From a virus, in the IMG/VR virus record IMGVR_UViG_3300031753_000035, positions 1 through 27,129 of that record: a stretch of DNA of 27,129 nucleotides. One strand, written 5' to 3'. Positions within the stretch are counted from its first letter, which is position 1; the number at the start of each line of letters is the position of its first letter. Position numbers and translations under genes: made by a program. Positions 1-7,698 of this stretch are shown here, piece after piece. The notes below the pieces were generated by a model. That model did no database searches, had not been told where the DNA came from, and was given only the letters and a program-made list of their open reading frames with translations.

Positions 1-2004
1 GTTTCCCATGTTGGCGGCCAGCGCGTACCCGGCATTGAAACCGGCCATCTGGCTTTCATTGCCGTTCTGCAACGCATCGTAGATCAGTTGCGCGAGGACG
101 ATATAGCCAGCGGGGCTGGGATGCAGTGCATCAAGCGGCGCATAGGGAAGCGTCCATAAATTATCCGGGTCGCCGCCAGAGTAGTACACACCCATGGGAT
201 CTGGCGAGACGTACAAGCCGTTGTACGGCGCGCTGGTGACCAGCGTCTTGAGCGCAGCATTCAACAGGTCACGCTGTTGCAACATCGCATTGGTCGCACT
301 GATGTACGACCGGAACGGCAGCACGCCGATGACCACCGGATAAATACCGGCCGCAAGCCCGGCATTGAGCATGGTGGTGAAATTGGCGAGGATCGTCACA
401 TTGGTAACGCCCCCGAGGATGTCGTTCACGCCGCCCATGATGATGGCAAACTGCGGATTTTTTGCCACCACGTCCGCCGCAAACCTGGCCGCCATCTGCG
501 TCGTGGTCTGGCCGCCGATCCCTACATTCTGATTGGCGTAGCTCAGAAATGTCCCGAGAACATATGGAAATGACTGATAAAGCTGAGTCGTGACCTGGAA
601 GTTATCGGCAAACGAGGTTTGCGAGAGCAACCCGCTGGTGAGCGAATCGCCAATGGCGACGAAAACCGGTGCCGCCATGAACGTTTCGACAATGATCGCA
701 TTGCCGCTCAATGTCGTCTGCGCCGCCCAGTTGTATTGCGAGGTCGCGGGCGTGGCGCTGAGCACCGAATAGACAACCGTCGCAACATTGTCGTTGGTCG
801 TGTTCGCCGCGACCGAGGCAAACAAATTCTGCGCCGCTGCGCCGCCAGGAGCAAATTCCAGACGCAGGCCCACATAATCGCCCTTGAGAACGCCGGCGAT
901 CGGCGTCGCCAAGGTAATGGCGTTGGTCCCGGCTGTAATGCTCGCCGAGATATTCGAGCTGCCGACAAGATCGTATGCGGTGCCCTGCGCACGCCATATT
1001 TTCACGTAGGCGGCGGCGATCGAAGTCGTCGCCGGAAGATAGAATTTGACGGCATTGACCGTTCCGTCTTGCCTGATCCGGTAGATTTGGCCGACCGTAA
1101 CGAAATCTACGCTGGTTTGTCCGGCGCTCGGACCGAAATTGGCGGCTCCGGTCGCGGTCGTCGGATAGGGTCCGACCTGCACCGAACCGCCCTTTGATGC
1201 CTGCCGGTCGAGCCGCGGGAACGGCAGTTTCCATGCCCCCGTGGTGCCGTTTCCGATCGGCACGTACCCGAGTAAAGGCGTCCCGGTGATGGTGACGCCG
1301 CAGCTTGAGCTGCCGCTATCGAGGAGGTTGCCGGCGGCATCGGCGGTGATGCAGTGACCGAGAGTGAGCGAACCGCTGACAGTGGCAAAATCCGTGGTGT
1401 TGCCGCTCCTGGTTCCGGCGACCGGCGCGCCGCTGCCGCCGCCCAGCACCGGAGCATTGGCTGGGATCGCGCCTGATGATCCGATGCTGAGGGCGGTCGG
1501 ATAATAGGCAATCCCGCCCGGCGTGCCGGCGGCGATCGGGACAAATGGATAGGACGTGCCGTTGATGTTGAATTGCAGCGGCAGCGGCGAAGCCGTGCCG
1601 CCGGCACCGGCCGCGATCAGGCCGCCTCCTTGCGCATTGGCGGAAAAGCACAGGAAATGATAGCCGGTCGCGTTGGTGGTCGGCGCGTCGTAATCGCAGA
1701 AATTGGTGCCAAACGGCCCCGAGCCTTGCCCGGCATAGGGCGGAGTTCCGGTGCCGCGGGCAACGAGCAGCAGCTCCGAGAGGCCGACGCCGATTCCCCC
1801 ACCTCCCGCTGGGCCGGAATCCTGCACGATCGGCTGCGAGGTGCCCTGTCCGACATACATTGGCACGTGGCCGGGCGTCCACGGACCGCCCTGCAACACC
1901 GCGCCTTGCGGCCATGCCGCCGAAATTGGTAGAAACGCCGCCGCCGCAACGATAAGCGCGAGGCGCCGTGCGCAGTGGCAAACCGGCATCGGATAGCTCT
2001 TCAT
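1..2004 (-). CDS. Tailspike/tail fibre with signal peptide and C-terminal SGNH (GDSL) hydrolase domain, C-terminus beyond window
   Basis: One open frame of 668 codons starts at ATG 2004 (AAGGTGA upstream) and is still open at base 1. The first 35 or so residues form a Sec-type signal: basic start, then LALIVAAAAFLPISAAWPQ. The middle is Gly/Ala/Thr-rich, as in phage fibre shafts. The C-terminal part carries the SGNH blocks in order: GDSLTSG with Ser454 as nucleophile, Gly in NVGIGG (about 495-498), GGVND with Asn527, and DALH with Asp625 and His628. All catalytic residues are present. SGNH enzymes remove acyl or acetyl groups from esters; on tailspikes they typically deacetylate surface polysaccharide. 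The substrate here is inference. It is the last visible gene of the tail cluster, 15 bases after the preceding stop. The odd point is an export signal on a presumed virion protein. Confidence 0.85.
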   Translation of the reverse strand, partial: MKSYPMPVCHCARRLALIVAAAAFLPISAAWPQGAVLQGGPWTPGHVPMYVGQGTSQPIVQDSGPAGGGGIGVGLSELLLVARGTGTPPYAGQGSGPFGTNFCDYDAPTTNATGYHFLCFSANAQGGGLIAAGAGGTASPLPLQFNINGTSYPFVPIAAGTPGGIAYYPTALSIGSSGAIPANAPVLGGGSGAPVAGTRSGNTTDFATVSGSLTLGHCITADAAGNLLDSGSSSCGVTITGTPLLGYVPIGNGTTGAWKLPFPRLDRQASKGGSVQVGPYPTTATGAANFGPSAGQTSVDFVTVGQIYRIRQDGTVNAVKFYLPATTSIAAAYVKIWRAQGTAYDLVGSSNISASITAGTNAITLATPIAGVLKGDYVGLRLEFAPGGAAAQNLFASVAANTTNDNVATVVYSVLSATPATSQYNWAAQTTLSGNAIIVETFMAAPVFVAIGDSLTSGLLSQTSFADNFQVTTQLYQSFPYVLGTFLSYANQNVGIGGQTTTQMAARFAADVVAKNPQFAIIMGGVNDILGGVTNVTILANFTTMLNAGLAAGIYPVVIGVLPFRSYISATNAMLQQRDLLNAALKTLVTSAPYNGLYVSPDPMGVYYSGGDPDNLWTLPYAPLDALHPSPAGYIVLAQLIYDALQNGNESQMAGFNAGYALAANMGN

Positions 2005-2019
2005 TGGAAGCGGTCACCT

Positions 2020-2283
2020 TTATTTGGGCGCCTCGCTTGGTCCAGCAGCAGGCGCTGGCGGAGGCGCCGGGATGGTTTTCTGCTGCGCCGTCCGTTCGAG
2101 CTGCTCCCAGAAGATTACGGCCTGTAACGCGTCATCAAGGCGCATCTGTCCGAGCATCCGACGCATATCCTCGTAGGCCTTCTGATCGATGGTAATCGGG
2201 GCAAAGGGCACAGGGAACGCGCTTTGCTGCGCGCCGGCCGGGGAAGCGAGACATGCCAATGCGATGATCAGTGTTCGTTTCAT
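2020..2283 (-). CDS. Small exported protein of unknown function
   Basis: An 87-residue protein. The first 18-19 residues are a clear signal peptide (MKRTLIIALACLASPAGAQ, cleavage likely after AGA). The mature part is short, with a helical middle (DQKAYEDMRRMLGQMRLDDALQAVIFWEQLE) and a Pro/Ala-rich tail. The start ATG at 2283 overlaps the stop of the upstream gene (ATGA), so the two are probably translationally coupled. I do not recognise the family. Its place between two fibre-like exported proteins suggests a role in the tail or at the cell surface, which is inference only. Confidence 0.7.
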   Translation of the reverse strand: MKRTLIIALACLASPAGAQQSAFPVPFAPITIDQKAYEDMRRMLGQMRLDDALQAVIFWEQLERTAQQKTIPAPPPAPAAGPSEAPK

Positions 2284-2525
2284 ACGTGTTTCTCCGGACG
2301 GATACGCCAGGCGATGACGATGCATCGCCAGCCTAGCCGCAGCATTTCCTTGGCGCTCATCCGGAATTGGATGTAACCTTCGGGATTCAAGTCCGACACC
2401 TTAAGCATTCCGCCGCCATAACTGATTTTCGGGCCGGTACAATGCCAGAAAATTGTAGCATCCTCCGGCCGTGTAATGCTGTGGTCAGCGAAGGCGGTTT
2501 TTAGGTTTTCTTTCCGTTGCGTCAT
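2280..2525 (-). CDS. Unknown small phage protein
   Basis: An 81-residue protein starting at ATG 2525, chosen over an upstream in-frame ATG because AAGGAGAAGAGG precedes it at proper distance. It contains a compact domain with WHCTGPKISYGGGMLKVSD and a repeat of aromatic and basic residues near the end (LGWRCIVIAWRIRPEKHV). It has no signal peptide, unlike its neighbours on both sides, and three cysteines or histidines that could be structural. No family is recognised. It overlaps the downstream exported protein gene by four bases. Confidence 0.6.
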   Translation of the reverse strand: MTQRKENLKTAFADHSITRPEDATIFWHCTGPKISYGGGMLKVSDLNPEGYIQFRMSAKEMLRLGWRCIVIAWRIRPEKHV

Positions 2526-2535
2526 CCTCTTCTCC

Positions 2536-4320
2536 TTATCCGGCGTTTTGCGACATGCACACATAGTTGATGATATCGCCACTGGTGGAGGTCTGAGTCA
2601 ACGTGATGGCGGAGGCACTAACGACAAAGCTCTGCGACAGCAGCGGCGTCCCTTGCCACGTCACGGTGCAAAACGGCGTGTTGGCATATGCCTTGTTGAA
2701 AGTAATCACGCACCCAGTAGCTGCCGTGCCGGCGATGTCGGTGCCTAGGATGGTAGGACTTCCGGTCCCACACGAGGTCAGCGCGGGCGCTGTCGTGGCC
2801 CCGACCCGGAGGTGGGACTTGCTGTCAATCAGGAGTGCGTCCACTAACGCGTTGACCGCCGTGCCGGTTGTCCCCGCCGGCGCAGTCGCGATGTGAAAGA
2901 TGCCCCCGGCCCCGGTTCCCTTGCCAGGGGAGACGCCGAGCGTAAAATCCTTGCCAGCCTGATCGGCGGTCCCGCCAGCCAAAGTGCCTTGCGTCCGCAG
3001 GGTCTGGGCTACAATGCTGGCGTTCGTATCAACGTCGGTTTGACCGAGTTGAAGGGTGCCGGCAACATTGATGTTCTGCAAATAATTTACATTCGTGCCT
3101 CCCATTTTGACGCCGATGCTGGCCGCCGTAAAATTGACGGCGCCATAGGCGGTGAAAACGCCGCCGGCGCCAAACGGCGACGGGCTATACCACGAATTGG
3201 CAATGGTCACATTATAGTTGAGGCGGTCCAATCCCAGGATACTGACCTGGAGCTCCCCCGCCGCTGTTGCAACCAACCCGCAATTCGCGCCGCAATTCGA
3301 TAAGGCAAGCGCCGGCGCCGACAATGTTCCGGCGTTGCTGAGCGTCAGCGCCGGTGACGTGACCGTGCCGGTAAACGTCGGCGAGGCGGACAGCACCGCG
3401 CTCCCAGTCCCGCTGACCGCCGTGATCGCCGTGCCGTTGATCAGGAAGGAATTGCCTGCCCCGGCCGTGTCGTAGGTCTTGTTCGTGAGCGTGTCGGTCG
3501 TGGCCTTCCCGACCAGCGTGTCAGTCGCCGCCGGAAGGCTCAATGTGACCGTGCCGAGCGCGCCGGTCACGGGCTGCAACGTCAGGAGCCCGGACGTGGC
3601 GTTGCCAAGCGTCACCGACCCGAGCGTGCCTGACGCGCCGAGCGTCGGCGTCGCGGTGAAGGCCGGTCCAGCGCCCGCGAGCACCTGTCCCGCCACGCCC
3701 GTGATCGATATCGCGCCTGCGACCGACACGGCAACTGGACCCGTGCCCGTGATCGCGCCGCCGTTCGTGGTGGTCGCACAAGTGGCGCACGCAAGCGTTC
3801 TGTCGGCAGTGAGGTCGCCACCCCCGGTGATGGGTGCGGTCGTGTTTAGCAACCGCGTATTCAGGGCGCCGTTAGTTATCCCGTAGCCCGCAAGCGTCGT
3901 CGGCGTGCCGGAAAGATTTGAGAATGAAGGCTGCGCGTAGGTGCCGTCGCCGCGGAAGAACGTATTAGTGGTATTGGGCCACGCCGGCAACGCGCCAGAG
4001 AGCGCCGTGGTCGCTAGGCCGATCAGCGCGGTAAGTTGGACGTTGGTGTACTCGCCGATCACGCCGGCGTTGTCGTACAGCACACGCGTCGTGGTGCCGC
4101 CGGTTATCGTGGTGGTGTCCACAGTGATGGTTGTCATGCCGCAGGTATTGACGCCCACCGTGCCGGCATTGATGTAGAGGCATTGGCCGTTTGATCCGCC
4201 ATTGACGACGGTCGATCCCACGGTCAGCGCGGTGGCCGGCCCTTGAATCTGCCCATGCGCGGAACTGCACGCAGCGGCTGCAAGCGCAGACGCGAGAAGG
4301 GCCGCCCGAAGAGGACGCAT
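2536..4320 (-). CDS. Tail fibre-like protein with signal peptide
   Basis: A 594-residue Gly/Thr/Ala/Ser-rich protein. The N-terminus (MRPLRAALLASALAAAACSSAHGQ) is a signal peptide; the Cys at residue 18 is preceded by Ala-Ala-Ala, an imperfect lipobox. Short motifs common in phage fibres recur: SNGQCLYINAGTVGVNTC near the start, NTFFRGDGTYAQPSFSNLSGTPTTLAGYGI, KATTDTLTNKTYDTAG and SASPTFTGTVTSPALTLSNAG. The last 100 residues, from about APALTSCGTGSPTILGTD, look like a globular receptor-binding tip with paired cysteines. I take ATG 4320, six bases after the previous stop; an in-frame ATG at 4348 would put nine more residues before the signal. The long open frame continues upstream to 4437, but that part overlaps the previous gene. 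Likely role: adsorption fibre; receptor unknown. Confidence 0.75.
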   Translation of the reverse strand: MRPLRAALLASALAAAACSSAHGQIQGPATALTVGSTVVNGGSNGQCLYINAGTVGVNTCGMTTITVDTTTITGGTTTRVLYDNAGVIGEYTNVQLTALIGLATTALSGALPAWPNTTNTFFRGDGTYAQPSFSNLSGTPTTLAGYGITNGALNTRLLNTTAPITGGGDLTADRTLACATCATTTNGGAITGTGPVAVSVAGAISITGVAGQVLAGAGPAFTATPTLGASGTLGSVTLGNATSGLLTLQPVTGALGTVTLSLPAATDTLVGKATTDTLTNKTYDTAGAGNSFLINGTAITAVSGTGSAVLSASPTFTGTVTSPALTLSNAGTLSAPALALSNCGANCGLVATAAGELQVSILGLDRLNYNVTIANSWYSPSPFGAGGVFTAYGAVNFTAASIGVKMGGTNVNYLQNINVAGTLQLGQTDVDTNASIVAQTLRTQGTLAGGTADQAGKDFTLGVSPGKGTGAGGIFHIATAPAGTTGTAVNALVDALLIDSKSHLRVGATTAPALTSCGTGSPTILGTDIAGTAATGCVITFNKAYANTPFCTVTWQGTPLLSQSFVVSASAITLTQTSTSGDIINYVCMSQNAG

Positions 4321-4325
4321 CCGGA

Positions 4326-4532
4326 TCAGGCCGCGTCGGGCGTCCATGGCTTGCCGTCCGCGTGCACAACCTTGGCGTTGTCGTCGGCGTGTTTCTCGGC
4401 GGCCGCGCGCTGCTCTTGCAACATCAGCCTGGCGCATTCGTATCCCGGAGTTAGAAGCTTAACCAACTCCTCGAACTGGTCGTCGGCAAGCCGGACGGTT
4501 GCCGCCGGATGATCATTCTGCCTGCTGGGCAT
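4326..4532 (-). CDS. Unknown small protein
   Basis: A 68-residue soluble, charged protein starting at ATG 4532 behind a strong AGGAGGAGC ribosome site. The sequence is mostly helical (LADDQFEELVKLLTPGYECARLMLQEQRAAAEKHADD), resembling small coiled or helical accessory proteins in the fibre region of phages. The reading frame continues 46 codons further upstream but overlaps the previous gene there and has no ribosome site, so the short form is preferred. It could be a fibre chaperone or a head accessory; there is no direct evidence for either. Confidence 0.6.
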   Translation of the reverse strand: MPSRQNDHPAATVRLADDQFEELVKLLTPGYECARLMLQEQRAAAEKHADDNAKVVHADGKPWTPDAA

Positions 4533-4542
4533 GGTGCTCCTC

Positions 4543-4896
4543 CTATCTGGTTGCGTAGATCGATTTGGGGTGTGATTTCTCGTCGGCTTCTTCGGCTGTG
4601 GATTCGGTGGTTTCGTCCTCGACGGCCATCTTCTCGATCTGTAATTCAACGCGGCATTCTTCCTCGCCACCCTCCGTCTTGTTGATCGAGACAGAGGTTA
4701 CGCAGGCGAAGGCGCGGAGGTCGATCATGTCTCCGACTTCGCAGTCGGCGCTCAGGCCGAGCTTCGGCAGTTCCTTATGGGTGAGACAGATTTTGAGGCC
4801 GAATGGATAGCGCGGCCTTTCCGGCATGGGTATCGGACAACAGCAGTCGAGTTGATCCTCATCGTCCATCTCCATATCCACGAGCTTCGACCACAT
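4543..4896 (-). CDS. Acidic minor capsid/staple-like protein
   Basis: A 117-residue acidic protein. Residues 25-90 hold a conserved-looking core: RPRYPFGLKICLTHKELPKLGL, CEVGDMIDLRAFACVTSVS and ECRVELQIEKMAVE. Proteins with this YPFGL...GDMIDLRAFA...VELQI pattern are found in many phage head modules and are commonly described as capsid stabilising or minor capsid proteins; I assign that from memory of the pattern. The acidic C-terminal tail (DETTESTAEEADEK) is likely disordered. The start at ATG 4896 has AGGAGTCC upstream. It follows the highly charged histidine-rich protein by 11 bases. Confidence 0.6.
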   Translation of the reverse strand: MWSKLVDMEMDDEDQLDCCCPIPMPERPRYPFGLKICLTHKELPKLGLSADCEVGDMIDLRAFACVTSVSINKTEGGEEECRVELQIEKMAVEDETTESTAEEADEKSHPKSIYATR

Positions 4897-4907
4897 GCGG
4901 AGGACTC

Positions 4908-5354
4908 CTATGCCGCTGCCGCCATCTGGCCCGGAGGCGCAGCGTCGGGTGCGACATCGCCGTTTGGCGCTGCGCCTGCGCCGGCCGCCTCGCCGCCAGC
5001 GCCGCCAGCAGCACCGGCCGCTGCCATTTCGGCCATCTGCTTTTCCGCGAGCGCCTGGTGTGCATCCTGGTGACGCGCGTGCATCTTGTCGTGCTCGGCG
5101 CGGTGATTGCCGTGCAGGTCGCGGCGCTCGACGCGGTGCGCCTGGTGCAGCGTTTCGCGCTCGGCCTGATGGCGCTCGTGGATGGTCTTGTGGGCCTCAG
5201 CGCCGTGCTTGCCGGATTCCTCTTGCTTCTTGTCCTTGTGCTCTTTTTTGGCTGGGGCTTTCGTCTCCTTGCCCCCCTCTTCTTCTTTCTTGACCACGTC
5301 CTCCTTTTTGGCGGGAGGCTCGGCCATCTTCTTTTTCGATTCGACGGAATACAT
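4908..5354 (-). CDS. Charged, His-rich hendecad-repeat protein
   Basis: A 148-residue low-complexity protein. It begins with MYSVESKKKM, matching a peptide at the ends of three neighbouring proteins. Residues 15-57 are Lys/Glu-rich. Residues 58-112 are five consecutive 11-residue units starting with I/L/M and mostly reading x-H-x-x-H-x-x-E (IHERHQAERET, LHQAHRVERRD, LHGNHRAEHDK, MHARHQDAHQA, LAEKQMAEMAA), a hendecad pattern that suggests a right-handed coiled coil. The last 36 residues are Ala/Gly/Pro-rich. The start codon lies one base after the preceding stop, with GGAGG inside that gene. No enzymatic motif is present. It may be a head-internal or fibre-associated rod; the histidine ladder could bind metal. 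Function is unknown. Confidence 0.65.
   Translation of the reverse strand: MYSVESKKKMAEPPAKKEDVVKKEEEGGKETKAPAKKEHKDKKQEESGKHGAEAHKTIHERHQAERETLHQAHRVERRDLHGNHRAEHDKMHARHQDAHQALAEKQMAEMAAAGAAGGAGGEAAGAGAAPNGDVAPDAAPPGQMAAAA
5019..5183 (-). repeat. Five tandem 33-bp coding repeats (hendecads)
   Basis: This part of the charged protein gene codes for five back-to-back 11-residue units, residues 58-112. The unit is conserved at the protein level (hydrophobic at position 1, His at 2 and 5 in the first four units), while the DNA has diverged, so it is selected structure and not a recent duplication. Confidence 0.7.
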
Positions 5355-5355
5355 T

Positions 5356-5658
5356 TCAGGCCTCCATCTTGGAGCGGGATTTTTCGTAAATTTTCGAGGA
5401 TTTTGAGGATTTTTTGGTGCTTTTGCCGTGCATTCCCATCAGCGTCTTGGCAAGCCGAGCCTCACGGCCAAGCTCTCCAGGCGCGCCAGCTTTCTCCGCA
5501 GCGTATTCGCGCGTTGACTTCCCGGCCGCTTCCGCCTTGGCCTTGAAGACGCCCTTGCGGCTGTCGGGCACGGCCTTTTTGATCCAGGCTTTCTTCTTTG
5601 GGGCATCGGCCATCCCGGTAGTCCTCGACAGCATGTCAACGATGGTCGGATGCGCCAT
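5356..5658 (-). CDS. Small basic phage protein with shared C-terminal peptide
   Basis: A 100-residue basic protein. The middle (AWIKKAVPDSRKGVFKAKAEAAGKSTREYAAEKAG...LGREARLAKTLMGM) resembles small Lys-rich proteins found near head genes of many phages. The C-terminus, KIYEKSRSKMEA, matches the C-termini of the next gene upstream and of the scaffold. Start ATG overlaps the upstream stop as TGATG, indicating coupled translation. The basic charge suggests DNA contact or capsid interior location, which is inference. Confidence 0.65.
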   Translation of the reverse strand: MAHPTIVDMLSRTTGMADAPKKKAWIKKAVPDSRKGVFKAKAEAAGKSTREYAAEKAGAPGELGREARLAKTLMGMHGKSTKKSSKSSKIYEKSRSKMEA

Positions 5659-5834
5659 CAGGTCTTTTCCATCCGTGCCCGCGACTTTTCGTACATCTTC
5701 GAGGGCTTCTTGCGCTCTGGCAGTTTCCCGCCGGGATCGGCATCGGCAAACTCCTTGGCGGCGCGGCCTTCTCTGGTGTTCTTGTTTTTGTTACTCCACG
5801 CCCAGCGCCGCTGGGCCTCAGATACCGGAGGCAT
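5658..5834 (-). CDS. Small basic phage protein (SEAQRRWAW type)
   Basis: A 58-residue basic protein starting at ATG 5834 inside a TGATG overlap with the fibre gene stop; GGAG lies six bases before. The pattern SEAQRRWAW...GRAAKEFADADPGGKLPE is a recurrent small phage protein type in head regions. The C-terminus PSKMYEKSRARMEKT shares the terminal peptide with the two following genes and the scaffold. An in-frame ATG at 5852 exists but lacks the overlap logic. Function is unknown. Confidence 0.65.
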   Translation of the reverse strand: MPPVSEAQRRWAWSNKNKNTREGRAAKEFADADPGGKLPERKKPSKMYEKSRARMEKT

Positions 5835-7126
5835 CAGAGCTCCGCGGTCCATAGCATCTGGCCGCCGCCGGCTGCCGTCGATGTAAGGAAGCAGGCGTCC
5901 TTGGCCGTCATGCCGGTGGTGGTGAAGTTGATCGAGGCGCCGTTGACCGAATTGGCGCCGAGCGTCGCGGAAAACGGCGTCGCCAGGACAGTCGCAGTCT
6001 GCGAATCCGACACCATGGTCCAGGTCGTGGCGGTGATGGCGTTGGTGTAGGTCGGTGCCGCCCGCATCACCACGGGGAACGGGATGTACATGGTGCAGGT
6101 GGTCGTGGTGCCCTGCGCCGAGCCGAGCGGCGTTTGTACCGCACCCGCGGAATTGCGTTCATTGATCGAGTAGGTGTAGCGCTGTTGGAGTGCGGTCTCG
6201 ATCTCTTGTGGCCGGTGATAGAACGCCTTGGCGCGCGAGTCGTTGGGACTGAGCACCGCCCCGGCGGCGCCCGCGGCCGCTGTCAGTGCCGGGTTCACAA
6301 CCAGCTGCGCGCCGGTGAATTCAAACCAGTCACCCGCGACCCCGGTGCCGACCGGGGTGTAGCAGATGATGACCGCGAGTTCGGTCGCGGTCGCCGGGAT
6401 CGCAGCCACAACCGTATAGCGCGCCCAACCGGTGGTGATCGGCACGAGCAGGTTGGAGGCTGCATTGGTTTGCCCGGCCCAGGTCGATGACCCGCCGCCG
6501 CCGCCGTTGAACTGGAATGCCAGCTTTGACGTGCCTTCATCCACGCCAGTGCCATAGACGATCGAGACCTGCAGGTTGCTCGACGCCGCGGAGAAATTCG
6601 CTCCCGCCTTGGCGTGAAAATCGAATTCGGCCGTCGTGCCCTGGAAGCGGTAGGAATTGACGGACTCGATTTCCTGGGCGATGCAGGACTGCACCACGCC
6701 GGCGCCCGAGCCCTTGTTCACGCGCAACGACGCGCTGTAGCGCGCCGTGATATCGCCGGCGCCCGTCTGCTGCGTTACGGTAAGCGTCGTTGCGGTGCCC
6801 GACCACGCAATCCAACGATCGGCTGTGTAGAGCGCCGTGGTGGTGATCGAGCCCACCGAGGTGCCGCGCTGGAACAGGTTGGTGCCGAAGTCGCCGCCGA
6901 CGATGGCGTTCTCGGCGTTGCCGCCGGTGAGCGTGTTGCCGTAGGTGCCGAGCTGGGCGGCCGTCGCATACTGGTTGTTGGCCTGCGGCGAGCCGCCGAC
7001 GATATCGAGGAACAGGTCGCCGGCGCCGATCTGGGTGACCTGCGGGACGGTAATGACCTGTGCGATCGCCGCAACGGCAAAGCCGAGAGCAACCAGCGAT
7101 CCGGCAATCCACCGAAGTTTCTTCAT
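5834..7126 (-). CDS. Exported tail fibre/receptor-binding protein with carbohydrate-binding-like region
   Basis: A 430-residue protein. MKKLRWIAGSLVALGFAVAAIAQ is a textbook signal peptide (cleavage after AIA). Residues 34-60 hold the D-L-F-x-x-I-x-G-G-x-x-Q...AAQLGTYG element common near the start of tail proteins. From about residue 72, NAIVGGDFGTNLFQRGTSVG...YTADRWIAW matches the opening of the jelly-roll domain often seen in phage receptor-binding proteins. The C-terminal half (from about 290) has the YHRPQEIETALQQRYTYS segment typical of the same class. Start ATG 7126 has AAGGAG ten bases upstream. The probable role is surface-sugar binding at the tail or at the cell surface; why it should be exported is unexplained. 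Confidence 0.75.
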   Translation of the reverse strand: MKKLRWIAGSLVALGFAVAAIAQVITVPQVTQIGAGDLFLDIVGGSPQANNQYATAAQLGTYGNTLTGGNAENAIVGGDFGTNLFQRGTSVGSITTTALYTADRWIAWSGTATTLTVTQQTGAGDITARYSASLRVNKGSGAGVVQSCIAQEIESVNSYRFQGTTAEFDFHAKAGANFSAASSNLQVSIVYGTGVDEGTSKLAFQFNGGGGGSSTWAGQTNAASNLLVPITTGWARYTVVAAIPATATELAVIICYTPVGTGVAGDWFEFTGAQLVVNPALTAAAGAAGAVLSPNDSRAKAFYHRPQEIETALQQRYTYSINERNSAGAVQTPLGSAQGTTTTCTMYIPFPVVMRAAPTYTNAITATTWTMVSDSQTATVLATPFSATLGANSVNGASINFTTTGMTAKDACFLTSTAAGGGQMLWTAEL

Positions 7127-7154
7127 GACGTGATCTCCTTGGCCGATGGCCGGT

Positions 7155-7670
7155 TCAATTGACGCGATACCAGGTGTTAGCCGACGCCGAATACATGAAG
7201 CGCGACGATGTCGGGGTTGCGGTCGTGCATGACGTTGGGTTGGTTCCGACGATGGCCACGCCGGTCGGCAGCGTTGCCGTGATCGACAGGGTGGTGGTGT
7301 TGCCGCCGGGGCATCCGATCACCGCTTCCTGGCCGTCTTCCGGCGCGGTCGAAAGCACGATGTTCCAGGTCGTGATCGCGCCGGTGGCGAGCACGTTTTG
7401 CACGTTGGTGTCAATCAGGGTCGTATTGACGGTCGTTCCCGCCGCGACCAGGAGGTAGCCCTTGGAATTGCGGATCTGGTTGATGGTGACGGTTTCGACC
7501 TGCGGCCCGAGCCCGAGGACGTTGACCTGCTCCTTGCCGGTCGGGTTGGGGATGGAGAGTTGCGGCACGCCGGCAGGCTGCGAATAGGCGGCAATGGCGA
7601 TTGCGAGCGGAATTGCGACCGCACTCGCACCGGCGAGCTTGATGAGCGACGTGCGCCGCCACGATTTCAT
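7155..7670 (-). CDS. Exported tail-cluster protein with GPQ anchor motif
   Basis: A 171-residue protein with a twin-arginine-containing, hydrophobic leader (MKSWRRTSLIKLAGASAVAIPLAIAIAAYSQ). Residues 43-71 (PTGKEQVNVLGLGPQVETVTINQIRNSKGY) align with the N-terminus of the next gene upstream, and the end (SRFMYSASANTWYRVN) aligns with its C-terminus, so the two are partial paralogues. Between them lies a beta-rich Thr/Ala segment. Start ATG 7670 has AAAGGAACC upstream; a longer frame to 7748 runs into the preceding gene. It is probably a tail or decoration protein. The leader could be read as Sec or Tat (RRTSLIK), a call I cannot settle. Confidence 0.65.
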   Translation of the reverse strand: MKSWRRTSLIKLAGASAVAIPLAIAIAAYSQPAGVPQLSIPNPTGKEQVNVLGLGPQVETVTINQIRNSKGYLLVAAGTTVNTTLIDTNVQNVLATGAITTWNIVLSTAPEDGQEAVIGCPGGNTTTLSITATLPTGVAIVGTNPTSCTTATPTSSRFMYSASANTWYRVN

Positions 7671-7698
7671 GACAGGGTTCCTTTCCGCTCTCGAGCAA

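Noticed and set aside
277-1932. Plus-strand open frames of 60-190 codons and other-frame minus-strand frames over the tailspike gene
   Set aside because: They are Arg-rich shadows of the continuous minus-strand frame from 2004 to 1, without ribosome sites.
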